The notes under the pieces are model-generated. The model had not been told where the DNA came from. It was given only the letters and a program-made list of their open reading frames with translations, and searched no databases. The position numbers were made by a program, and so were the translations under genes. Source: Holophagales bacterium (GTDB lineage Bacteria > Acidobacteriota > Thermoanaerobaculia > Multivoradales > Multivoraceae). Taken from it: 53,852 nucleotides of DNA. Positions 7,743-15,288 of this stretch are shown piece by piece. Each line of letters begins with the position of its first letter. Positions within the stretch are counted from its first letter, which is position 1. Where the stretch lies: NCBI GenBank assembly GCA_009837885.1, contig VXSP01000012.1:173161-227012 (forward strand), read 5' to 3'.

Positions 7743-10672
7743 CACCAGGACAGGATCACATCCAGTTCGAGGGTGCCGTGCGGTTCAAGCTCGATCCGCT
7801 GTAGAAGCTGCCGGACACCCTGGGAGTCACGGACGATCGGCGTGAGGTCCTCTTCGGAGGCGAGAGAGACGTCGAGCGTGCCGTCCACGGACCAGGTGCG
7901 GTCCGGGCCGGGCGCGATCTCCTCGCCCTCGGCCAGTAGCAGGAAGAGAGGACGCGGCGTGGCGCCGCCGGCGAGCCGGAAGCGACGCGCGAGATCCGCG
8001 CCGCCGGCGCCGGGCAGGGGCGTCGGGGTTTCCTCGATGACGACGTTCCCGAGACGGTAGCGGAGAGACGGGCGTCCCAGATCGTCCAGCCGGTAACCGA
8101 GGAAACGGCCGCCGATGTTCCGGTCGTACCGGCCGGTCGCCGGCCAGGGGCTGTCGATGTCGTTGAGATCGGCGAAGGCCGGACCCGCCGGCAGGGTGAG
8201 AACGTCCGTGCCGTAGGGGCCGAAGAACTGGCCCGCCCGGCCCTGCCAGGTTCCCTTCGCGTCGAAGAAGGCGCCGCGCCACACCTTCGCCAGGCGGACG
8301 GTGTTCGCGTCGAAGGCGGCGTGGACGTTCTCCGGGTAGCCGATCGCGATCGCCCTGGGGCCGACGTCGATCATGTGCGTGCGGAAGACGAGCGGGTGCT
8401 GGTCCGGAACCAGGACCAGTTCGGAACCGATGTCCATGCCCTCCGGCGCCGGCATCGAGGCGCCGAGCGACAGGAAGCTCCAGAGCGCCTCGATCTGGCC
8501 CCCGGTCGTGCCGCGGCCGAGGTGCGGGAAGTTCGCCTCACCCTCCGGCCAGTAGGCGGGCATCCTTGTTCCCGGCCGGATCGCGGCCGGATCGCGCAGG
8601 AACCGCTCGACCCAGCTGGGGCGCAACCGGTCGTAGGCCGTCGCCAGGTCGATCGTGGAGATCCCGGGCGCCGGATGCACGTGGATGTCGTGGCAGGTCA
8701 CGCAGCCCATGCCACCCGTGCCGATCAGTTCGAGGCCATCTCCCGTGGCGGCTGCGGAGAGAGGCGGCTCATCCAGATCGCCGGGCAACGCGTCGACCGC
8801 TTCCAGCGCGTCCGCGAGGCGCTCGGCCGGGCCCGCCGGGAAGCCCGGCATCCTGACTTCCATGAAGTCGCGTCGGACGTGGAGCCGGTCGCCCGTGAGG
8901 GTGGAGCGCAGCGCCCCCGGCTTGAGCTTGCCGCCGACCCCGTGGAGAGGAGGCGGCAGCCGTCCCTCGTCTCCCAGGTCCTGGTCGTCGACGACCCGGA
9001 AGTACCTGGCCCGCACCGGATCGGGACCGCCGACGTCCACTTCGCCGACATGGCGCTGGTGGCACGCGAAGCAGTTGAAGCTCGCCATGGTGAGGGTGAT
9101 CTCGTCCTCGGGAGGGCGTTCCCGTGGCGGGTCCGCAAGCGTCTCGAGGGCGGCCCGGATGGCCTGCTTCTGGTGGCTGGTCAACCGGTACCGCGGCGAC
9201 GTTTCGCCGCTGTGCATGGCCGGTTCGGCGAGCGCCTTCTCGGGATCCAGGGCCTCGAGCGCCGGAGCCCTGGCGCGAGACACGGCGTAGGAACGACCCC
9301 GCTCGGGATCGACGCCGGGCGAGGTGTGACAGGAAGAGCAGCCGTAGCGTGCGAAGAGGATGCTCCCGTCCTCTTCGTAGCGTCGGTGGGGCGCGGCAGG
9401 GCCGTTCGCCGGCCGCAGGCGGACGTTCTCGTGGCTGGTCATCTGGTGAAGTGGCGTCGGCCCCGGCAGTACCGCTCCGTTGAGTCGAACGTCGACGAAT
9501 GGCCGGCCCGTGCTGCCGCGCATGAAGTAGGTCACCTGCACGGGATGGTCGCCCGCCCGCAGTTCGGCTGTGGCCTCCGTCTCGCGGCGGCTGAAGGGGG
9601 GCTTGGTGGCAATGACCTCGTCTCCGACCCGCAGCGAAGAACCCGATCGCCGGTCCGACGCCAGGGTGAAGGTGTACTTCCCGGCGGCGGCCAGTCGCAA
9701 CAGGCCGCTGAAGCGGAAAGCGTGGTTGCCGTTGTTCATCGAGATCGGCAGATCCAGCGCGAGGGTGGCGATGCGGCCGACCCCGGCCGGGCGCAATGCG
9801 TCGAGGTTCGGTGCCGGGCGGAGGAAGAAGCCCGGTACGTCTTCGTCCTGTTCCGGATCCAGGTAGTACTCGAACTCGAAGCCCCGGCGACGTTCGGTGA
9901 CCAGGGGTGTCTGACCGCGCAGCAGGTAGATCGCGATGGCCTCCGCCTCCTTACGCTCCAGGTGGAGCGGCGGCATGCGGCCGCCCGGCCGCGCAGCACG
10001 CGGATCGAGCAGGAACTCGGCCAGCGCCGCGACGGACGTCTTCGCGTTCAGGTCGGGAAGCGGAACGGACGGGATCGCGGGTTCGCCTTCCGCGGCTTCC
10101 GGCGCGTGGCAGGCGACGCAGCCGACCGAGTGAAAGAGCTTCCGCCCCCGCTCGACTGTGGCCTGGAAACGGTGGACGGGGAAGTCGCCGAGGGCGACTT
10201 CGTCCGGAGGGCTCTCGTCCGGGTCCGCGTTCGCTCCCCGGTGAGCGAGGTAGCCGACGAGGGTGCGCACGGCGTCTTCCCGGTCGTCCGGCTCCAGTGA
10301 GTGGAGAACCTCGGGCATCGCCGAGCCCGGTTTCTGCGCGTGGGGCGCCATCAGGTAGTCCGTGAGCCAGCGGCCGGTGGCGCGCCCGGCGATGCGGTCG
10401 AGGTCGGGCGCCGTGCGCACGGGAATCCGCCGGGCCAGAGCCGGCGTCGCCTCGTGACAGGAGAGACAGTTCAGTTCGCCGAGCAGAAGCTCGCCGAGTT
10501 CCGCGTCGCTTGCAGCGCCGGCAAGGCGGAGGTGCTCGTAGCCGGAGACGACGGGCGGCGACGCGTTCGGGACCACCGCTTGCGCCCGTACCGGACCGCC
10601 AGGCGCCGAGGCCGCGATCACGATGAGGAGCAGCGCGGTCCGGAAGATCGCGCTAGAGCCGCAGTACTGCAT
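7742..10672 (-). CDS. Five-haem c-type cytochrome with PA14 domain
   Basis: The 976-residue protein has an export signal (residues about 10-32) and five CxxCH haem motifs: CLSCH (about residue 67), CVACH (186), CSSCH (444), CFACH (536) and CVTCH (657). Residues about 308-400 form a PA14-like, carbohydrate-binding type domain (AAAGKYTFTLASDRRSG, then VTYFMRGSTG). Such haem/PA14 mixtures occur in environmental Planctomycetota, Verrucomicrobiota and Acidobacteriota. It is expected in the periplasm or on the outer surface, in electron transfer linked to carbohydrate or alcohol oxidation. The ATG at 10672 gives a clean signal peptide; the frame is open further upstream, but that part is low-complexity antisense of the TPR gene. 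It is first in a likely operon with the propeller, DUF885 and perhaps aldo/keto reductase genes. Confidence 0.8.
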   Translation of the reverse strand: MQYCGSSAIFRTALLLIVIAASAPGGPVRAQAVVPNASPPVVSGYEHLRLAGAASDAELGELLLGELNCLSCHEATPALARRIPVRTAPDLDRIAGRATGRWLTDYLMAPHAQKPGSAMPEVLHSLEPDDREDAVRTLVGYLAHRGANADPDESPPDEVALGDFPVHRFQATVERGRKLFHSVGCVACHAPEAAEGEPAIPSVPLPDLNAKTSVAALAEFLLDPRAARPGGRMPPLHLERKEAEAIAIYLLRGQTPLVTERRRGFEFEYYLDPEQDEDVPGFFLRPAPNLDALRPAGVGRIATLALDLPISMNNGNHAFRFSGLLRLAAAGKYTFTLASDRRSGSSLRVGDEVIATKPPFSRRETEATAELRAGDHPVQVTYFMRGSTGRPFVDVRLNGAVLPGPTPLHQMTSHENVRLRPANGPAAPHRRYEEDGSILFARYGCSSCHTSPGVDPERGRSYAVSRARAPALEALDPEKALAEPAMHSGETSPRYRLTSHQKQAIRAALETLADPPRERPPEDEITLTMASFNCFACHQRHVGEVDVGGPDPVRARYFRVVDDQDLGDEGRLPPPLHGVGGKLKPGALRSTLTGDRLHVRRDFMEVRMPGFPAGPAERLADALEAVDALPGDLDEPPLSAAATGDGLELIGTGGMGCVTCHDIHVHPAPGISTIDLATAYDRLRPSWVERFLRDPAAIRPGTRMPAYWPEGEANFPHLGRGTTGGQIEALWSFLSLGASMPAPEGMDIGSELVLVPDQHPLVFRTHMIDVGPRAIAIGYPENVHAAFDANTVRLAKVWRGAFFDAKGTWQGRAGQFFGPYGTDVLTLPAGPAFADLNDIDSPWPATGRYDRNIGGRFLGYRLDDLGRPSLRYRLGNVVIEETPTPLPGAGGADLARRFRLAGGATPRPLFLLLAEGEEIAPGPDRTWSVDGTLDVSLASEEDLTPIVRDSQGVRQLLQRIELEPHGTLELDVILSW

Positions 10673-10725
10673 TCGGTTGGTGCGAATCACACTACACGCT
10701 GACGCCTTGGACCGTCGACAGTGCA

Positions 10726-10753
10726 CACTGGGTGCGCCGGCGTCCCCGCCGGC
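10726..10753 (+). repeat. Copy A of a dispersed palindromic element (28-bp core)
   Basis: This 28-base sequence is identical to 20203-20230, and its last 27 bases match the reverse strand at 24117-24143. It contains the hairpin GCCGGCG-TCCC-CGCCGGC. A second short hairpin (CGCCGC-GGA-GCGGCG) follows within about 30 bases. This copy lies between the divergent cytochrome and TPR lipoprotein genes and may influence either transcript. The long 12-bp outer arms seen at the other two copies were not found here. Confidence 0.8.
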
Positions 10754-10809
10754 CTCTGAGGTGGACGCGCCGCGGAGCGGCGACGATCCTGCGGCGCTAG
10801 GATCGATCA

Positions 10810-12537
10810 ATGAACGGCTCGGCCCGAGCCTTGGGTGTGTGCGTTCGTTCGATCGCGACCGTCCTCCTGCCCGTGGCCCTTCTGGCTTGCGCCCCCACGC
10901 CCGACGAGCCTGCCGCGTTTCCGGCCGAGCCGACAATCCCGCACCCGGAGCTCGGCGAGCTCGACCCGCCTCTCGCCCGTGAGCTCGAGGCCCGGCGCGC
11001 CGGCCTCGACGCGCTTCTCGCGGACCAGGAAGCCAGCATCGCCCACCAGGCCCAGGCCTTCGGCAGCCTGGGCCGGCTCTACCAGGCCCACCGCCTGCTG
11101 GAACCGGCGCTGGCCTGCTACCGGGAAGCCCACGCGCTGGATCCCGGGTCTTTCGCCTGGGCCTATTACCTCGGTGTTCTCGCGGCCGGCGCCGGTGACA
11201 TCGAAACCGCGCGTCCGGCATTTCGCCGCGCCCTCGAACTGCGAGCCGACGACGCGCCGACCCTTGTCCGGCTCGCCGACCTCGAACTCGAACATGGCCA
11301 GGTCGACGAGGCCGAACTCCTCTACGTCCGGGCCGCGGTGGTGGACGACTCCGCGGCCGTGGCCTATGGGATGGGCCGGGTCGCCGAAGAGCGGGGCGAG
11401 TACGCGGAAGCCATCGCGCAGTTCCAGCGGGCGCTGACGCTTCAGCCGCGCGCGTCCGTCATCGACTACCACCTCGGTCAGGCCTACCGCGAACTGGGCG
11501 AGTTCGACCGGGCAGAGGAAGCGTTGGCGCGGAGCGGGCCGAACCGAGTCGCGATGGCCGATCCGCTGATGCACGAGTTGACCACGCTCGCCATCGGCGC
11601 TCTGCCCCACCTCGACCGGGGCCATGCCGCCGCCCGCGAGGGTCGGTTGGCCGATGCGGAAGCCGCTTACCGGCAGGCGGTCGCGGCCGACGCGACGAAC
11701 GTGCGCGCGCACGAGAGCCTGGCGACAGTGCTGGTTCGTCGCGGCGATCGGGAGGGGGCAATCGAGCACTTCGGCGTCGCGGTGCGGCTTGATCCGGAGA
11801 ACGCCCAGGCCCACTCGGACCTCGGCGTGCTCCTGGCTGAACTGGGACGAAACGACCGGGCCCTGGAGCATCTCGGTCGGGCGGTCGAACTCGATCCAGG
11901 GAACGGCGAGGCCCGCTTGGGGCTTGGCGCCGTGCTGGCGAAGACGGGCAACTTCGAGGAGGCGGTGGTCGAACTTCTGGCTGCCTTGGGCCAGGTCCCG
12001 GAAAGCAGGCGGACGCCCCGGCTTCATTTCGGCCTCGCCGAGGCCCTGGTGCGCACCGGCCGGCTCGCGGAGGCGTTGCCGCACTACAGCCGAGTCCGCG
12101 AGCTCGACCCGGCCCAGAGCCTCGCCTGGCTGCGCGAGGCGACCGTGCTGATGGGCCTGGGGCGTTTCGCCGACGCCAGGGCGACGCTCGAGGAACGGCT
12201 GCGAGTCGACTCGACGGACGGCCGGGCCGCTCACTCCCTGGCGAGACTGCTCGCCGGCGCGCCCGATCCGACCCTCCGCGACGGTCGGCGAGCCATGACC
12301 ATCGCCGGTGCGATCCTGCAGGCCGACAACGCCGCGCCGAACGCGGAGACCGCCGCGATGGCGCTGGCCGAGGTGGGCCGCTTCGAGGAGGCTGTCAGCA
12401 TCCAGCGCACGCTCGTCGAGGAGGCGCGGCGGCGAGGCCGCACCGGCGAAGAGCGGCGCCTGACCCGCAACCTGGAGCGGTATGAACGTGGGGAGGCCTG
12501 CTGCGCCCGGGTGGCGGATGCGTTTCCGCCGTACTGA
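10810..12537 (+). CDS. TPR-repeat lipoprotein
   Basis: The 575-residue product has a lipoprotein leader (VLLPVALLAC) followed by about a dozen tetratricopeptide repeats, such as RLYQAHRLLEPALACYREAHALDP, the PENAQAHSDLGVLLAELGRN unit and the NGEARLGLGAVLAKTGNFEE unit. TPR solenoids mediate protein-protein contacts; here on the periplasmic face of a membrane. Proteins of this kind are often paired in Acidobacteriota with CRTAC1/ASPIC-UnbV proteins like the one at the end of this window, but they are 40 kb apart here. The ATG at 10810 gives the lipobox at the expected distance. It is divergent from the cytochrome gene, with repeat copy A in between. No specific partner can be named. Confidence 0.8.
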   Translation: MNGSARALGVCVRSIATVLLPVALLACAPTPDEPAAFPAEPTIPHPELGELDPPLARELEARRAGLDALLADQEASIAHQAQAFGSLGRLYQAHRLLEPALACYREAHALDPGSFAWAYYLGVLAAGAGDIETARPAFRRALELRADDAPTLVRLADLELEHGQVDEAELLYVRAAVVDDSAAVAYGMGRVAEERGEYAEAIAQFQRALTLQPRASVIDYHLGQAYRELGEFDRAEEALARSGPNRVAMADPLMHELTTLAIGALPHLDRGHAAAREGRLADAEAAYRQAVAADATNVRAHESLATVLVRRGDREGAIEHFGVAVRLDPENAQAHSDLGVLLAELGRNDRALEHLGRAVELDPGNGEARLGLGAVLAKTGNFEEAVVELLAALGQVPESRRTPRLHFGLAEALVRTGRLAEALPHYSRVRELDPAQSLAWLREATVLMGLGRFADARATLEERLRVDSTDGRAAHSLARLLAGAPDPTLRDGRRAMTIAGAILQADNAAPNAETAAMALAEVGRFEEAVSIQRTLVEEARRRGRTGEERRLTRNLERYERGEACCARVADAFPPY

Positions 12538-12657
12538 GTTCAACGATGTCGGCGTAGATCGTCGATCTCCGCGTTCACCCGTTCAAGGCTCCATTGGTCC
12601 AGGCCGCCGTCCCGTGCTTCGCGCTGCATGCTCGCCACCGCCAACTGGGGGCAGCGG

Positions 12658-12684
12658 TTGTCAACCGACAGGCGACACTATAGC
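12658..12684 (+). promoter_or_regulatory. Possible promoter of the higBA pair
   Basis: TTGTCA (12658-12663) and TATAGC (12679-12684) are spaced 15 bases apart and resemble -35 and -10 boxes. A start from here would fall a few bases before the GTG at 12693, implying a leaderless or nearly leaderless toxin transcript. No clear palindromic operator is seen. The short spacing keeps confidence low. Confidence 0.25.
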
Positions 12685-12692
12685 GTTTCGGG

Positions 12693-12971
12693 GTGATCGC
12701 GTCTTTCAGGCATCGTGGCCTCAAGGCGCTCTACGATGGAAGAACAGCGCGCCGAGTGGCGCCGAATCATGTGGAGAAGCTCAGGGACATTCTGGCGGCG
12801 CTCGACCGCAGCCGTGTACCGGCTGACATGAACCTGCCAGGTTTCAGGCTGCACGAGCTGCGAGGCCGGCTGAAGGCTCACTACGCGGTTTCGGTGTCCG
12901 GCAACTGGCGCGTGACGTTCCGTTTCGAAGACGGCTCGGCCGCGGATGTCGACTACGTGGACTACCACTGA
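12693..12971 (+). CDS. higB: HigB-type toxin (RelE/ParE superfamily)
   Basis: The 92-residue protein starts with GTG and has the HigB/'proteic killer' pattern: IASFRHRGLKALYDG at the N-terminus, then LPGFRLHELRG and WRVTFRFEDGSAADVDYVDYH at the end. These are conserved positions of the mRNA-cleaving HigB group, which cuts transcripts at the ribosome. It precedes its antitoxin by 11 bases, the toxin-first order usual for higBA. Alternative: a catalytically weak homologue, as residues cannot be tested here. It lies just upstream of the ACP gene of the polyketide set; the association is probably incidental. Confidence 0.9.
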   Translation: MIASFRHRGLKALYDGRTARRVAPNHVEKLRDILAALDRSRVPADMNLPGFRLHELRGRLKAHYAVSVSGNWRVTFRFEDGSAADVDYVDYH

Positions 12972-12982
12972 GGAGATCGGCC

Positions 12983-13270
12983 ATGACGATGAGCAACCCA
13001 CCACATCCAGGCGGGATCGTGAGGCGGCAGTGCCTGGAGCCCCTGGGCCTTTCCGTCACGCGCGCCGCTCAGGGCCTGGGTGTCACGAGGCAGGCGCTTT
13101 CCGACGTGGTGAACGGCCATGCTGGCATCTCGACCGAGATGGCGGTGCGCCTTTCCAAGGCGTTCGGTTCAAGCCCGGAAACCTGGCTCGGGATGCAGAT
13201 GGCCTACGACCTGTGGCAGGTTCGCGAGCGTGCGGAGCAGATCAGGGTCGAGCGCTTCGACGCGGCCTGA
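12983..13270 (+). CDS. higA: HigA-type antitoxin (XRE-family HTH)
   Basis: A 95-residue DNA-binding antitoxin. It begins with the HigA hallmark PPHPGGIVRRQCLEPLGLSV, followed by a helix-turn-helix (AAQGLGVTRQALSDVVNGHAG), the stretch ISTEMAVRLSKAFGSSPETWL and a short helix (MQMAYDLWQVRER). It would neutralise HigB and repress the pair's promoter. Length is normal. The ATG at 12983 is chosen; a second in-frame ATG lies two codons on. The same HTH family is fused to the giant protein at 25957, so two unlinked HigA-type regulators lie within 13 kb. Confidence 0.92.
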   Translation: MTMSNPPHPGGIVRRQCLEPLGLSVTRAAQGLGVTRQALSDVVNGHAGISTEMAVRLSKAFGSSPETWLGMQMAYDLWQVRERAEQIRVERFDAA

Positions 13271-13332
13271 GGGGCCCCGGATCCCGTAGTAGGATCGGCC
13301 GTTCTTCAACTTCCAACCAGAGGAGCCTCACT

Positions 13333-13563
13333 GTGAGTGCAACCGAATCCCGCATTCAAGAACTCGCCCGTCAACACCTCGACATCGGAAGAGACCTGGA
13401 TCTGGATGCCGGTCTGCTTTCCTCCGACATCTCGTCGCTCGACGCGGTGGCCTTCGTGAAGAAGGTCGGAGAGGCGTTCGGCGTTGAGGTTCCCCCCGAG
13501 GAGGTTGCGAACTGGAAGAACCTGCGGGACTTCGCGGCGTTTCTCGATTCCGGCGCCAGTTGA
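13333..13563 (+). CDS. Discrete acyl carrier protein
   Basis: A 76-residue stand-alone carrier protein read from GTG 13333, which follows a good ribosome site (AGAGGAG). The phosphopantetheine attachment region is LLSSDISSLDAVAFVKKV, where a serine replaces the usual GxDSL context in degenerate form (D-I-S-S-L-D). The helix-III part (VEVPPEEVANWKNLRDFAAFL) is typical of ACPs. It is followed 67 bases later by a phosphopantetheinyl transferase, which would convert it to the holo form. Because the adjacent PKS ends in a KS-AT without a carrier domain, this ACP is an obvious candidate to serve that terminal module in trans; this is inference. An upstream in-frame extension exists but overlaps higA and is rejected. 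Confidence 0.85.
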   Translation: MSATESRIQELARQHLDIGRDLDLDAGLLSSDISSLDAVAFVKKVGEAFGVEVPPEEVANWKNLRDFAAFLDSGAS

Positions 13564-13630
13564 GCGCCGCCGGCGGCGGGGCCTGCCTCGATCCTCGGTT
13601 CTAGGCGGGCACCGCGCCGAGCCCTTCCCG

Positions 13631-14356
13631 GTGTCGAGTCGTGCGATTCACAGGTCCGGTCGGGTCACCGTCGTGTACGTCGACCTGGGACCTTGTTCGT
13701 CCCGGGAGCGGGAGGCCCTGACGTGGCTTGACGGCCCGGAGCTGGCCCGGCGGCGCCAGTTCGCGCGGTCCGGACCGCGACGCGAGTTCACTCTCTGCCG
13801 CGCGGCGCTTCGGGCGCTGCTCTGCCGGGAACTCGACTGCTGCAACGAGGAACTCTCCTTCGGAACCTCCGAACATGGCAAGCCGTTCGCGCTGGTCGGA
13901 GGGCTTCCCGCGCCCGTTTCCTTCAACGTCAGCCACAGCGGCCGGCATGGCCTGATCGCGATCGCGCCACGGGGGCGTATCGGCGTGGACGTGGAAGACC
14001 GGAGAGCGCGCCGCGACATGGACGACGACATCCGTCTCCTCTTCGCGCCCGGCGAACGGGCGGGACTCGCTTCCGTCGAGGGAAGCCGCAAGGCCGACCT
14101 GTTCTACAGTCTCTGGACGATGAAGGAAGCGCTGGTCAAGGCGGCAGGCGTCGGCCTGAGGATCGACACGACGAGCTTCGAGATTCCGACGGCGATGAGT
14201 CGGGGCGCGACCAGTTGTGTCGTGCGCCTTCCTGTGACGCCCTCGGTCAGGTGGCGTCTGGAGAACCTCGGCAACCGGCGCTACGCCGCGGCGCTCGCCG
14301 TGGAGGACCTGCCGGCGGCGGACGCCGCGGACAGTGACGAGCCGCGGTTCGCATAG
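13631..14356 (+). CDS. 4'-phosphopantetheinyl transferase (Sfp/HetI type)
   Basis: This enzyme transfers the phosphopantetheine arm of coenzyme A to a serine of carrier proteins. The diagnostic blocks are present: FNVSHSGRHGLIAIAP, then IGVDVEDRR (Mg-binding Asp and Glu) and FYSLWTMKEALVKAAGVGL, the W-x-x-KEA-x-x-K-x-x-G block. Length (241 residues from GTG 13631) fits the Sfp group. The start is uncertain: GTG 13673, giving VYVDLGPCSS at the N-terminus, is equally plausible and removes 14 residues. It lies between the ACP and the hydrolase (23-base gap to the latter), and would activate the discrete ACP and the PKS carrier domain at Ser2588. Confidence 0.88.
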   Translation: MSSRAIHRSGRVTVVYVDLGPCSSREREALTWLDGPELARRRQFARSGPRREFTLCRAALRALLCRELDCCNEELSFGTSEHGKPFALVGGLPAPVSFNVSHSGRHGLIAIAPRGRIGVDVEDRRARRDMDDDIRLLFAPGERAGLASVEGSRKADLFYSLWTMKEALVKAAGVGLRIDTTSFEIPTAMSRGATSCVVRLPVTPSVRWRLENLGNRRYAAALAVEDLPAADAADSDEPRFA

Positions 14357-14379
14357 GCGAGAGCGAAGGCGGTAGCCCG

Positions 14380-15288
14380 TTGACTGTCTGGAAGGTACCC
14401 GAGCCCCTTGCCTTGGACGAGGTGCGGCTCGACGAGGAGACGGTCACGACGGTGCGGCGGCATGGCCGGCCGGACGCACCGCTCCGCCTGGTCCTGAGTC
14501 ATGGCAACGGCCTCGCCATCGACGCCTACTACCCGTTCTGGTCGCTCCTGGCGGACGAGTTCGACCTGGTCGTCTACGACGTCAGAAGCCACGGCTGGAA
14601 CACCGTCGGTGAGCAGACGAACCACAACATCCCGGCGATGATCCACGACCATGACGTCCTCGCCGTGGCCATTGCCGAGCGCTATGGGGACAAGCCGACT
14701 GTCGGCGTGTTCCATTCGCTGACGACGATCGTCGCCATCCTCTCGTTCTCCGACCCGTACTCGGCTCTGGTGCTGTTCGATCCGCCCTTCTGCAAGCCCG
14801 CCGCGAGTGAGGCCGAGTTCGACGACGCCGCCGACCGCGCGACGGCGCTGACCCGGCGCCGGGCAGTCCGCTTCCAGTCCGAAGAGGAGTTCTCGGACCT
14901 GCTCCGGTACTCCCCGGTGTATGCCCGGGTGTTGCCGGGCGTGCGGGAACTCGTCGCGACGACGACCCTCAGGAGGGCAGCCGACGGCGAGGGCCATGAG
15001 CTCCGCTGTCCGCGGGAGTTCGAGGCGCAGGTCTCGGAGTACGTGAGGAGCTTTGCCCCGCTGCTGGACCTGAGCCTGCTTTCCTGTCCGACGAAGGTGA
15101 TCGGGGCCGATCCGACCCTGCCGTTTGCGTACCTGCCGAGCTTCGACCTCGCGCACATCCGGAACGTGGACTACGACTTCATCGCGGACTCGACCCACTT
15201 CCTGCAACTGGAGAAGCCGGCGGAATGCGTGGCCATGCTCCGGGCTTTCCTGCGTCAGACCGGTTTGCTGGGCGGGTCCACCCAGTGA
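14380..15288 (+). CDS. Alpha/beta hydrolase (possible thioesterase-like partner of the PKS)
   Basis: A 302-residue alpha/beta-hydrolase fold protein starting with TTG. The oxyanion-loop motif LVLSHGNGLAIDAYYPFW is near residue 40. The nucleophile elbow is GVFHSLTTI, with serine in a FHSLT context instead of the classical GxSxG. The likely catalytic histidine is in DSTHFLQLEKP near the C-terminus. Members of this group hydrolyse esters, thioesters or epoxides. Given its position after the ACP and PPTase genes, and since the PKS has no thioesterase domain, it may release or edit polyketide intermediates, but nothing in the sequence proves a thioester substrate. Its last 34 bases overlap the 3' end of the PKS gene on the other strand. 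Confidence 0.75.
   Translation: MTVWKVPEPLALDEVRLDEETVTTVRRHGRPDAPLRLVLSHGNGLAIDAYYPFWSLLADEFDLVVYDVRSHGWNTVGEQTNHNIPAMIHDHDVLAVAIAERYGDKPTVGVFHSLTTIVAILSFSDPYSALVLFDPPFCKPAASEAEFDDAADRATALTRRRAVRFQSEEEFSDLLRYSPVYARVLPGVRELVATTTLRRAADGEGHELRCPREFEAQVSEYVRSFAPLLDLSLLSCPTKVIGADPTLPFAYLPSFDLAHIRNVDYDFIADSTHFLQLEKPAECVAMLRAFLRQTGLLGGSTQ

Noticed and set aside
10673..11221. Upstream extension of the cytochrome frame
   Set aside because: It is antisense to the TPR lipoprotein and low in complexity; the signal peptide begins just after ATG 10672.
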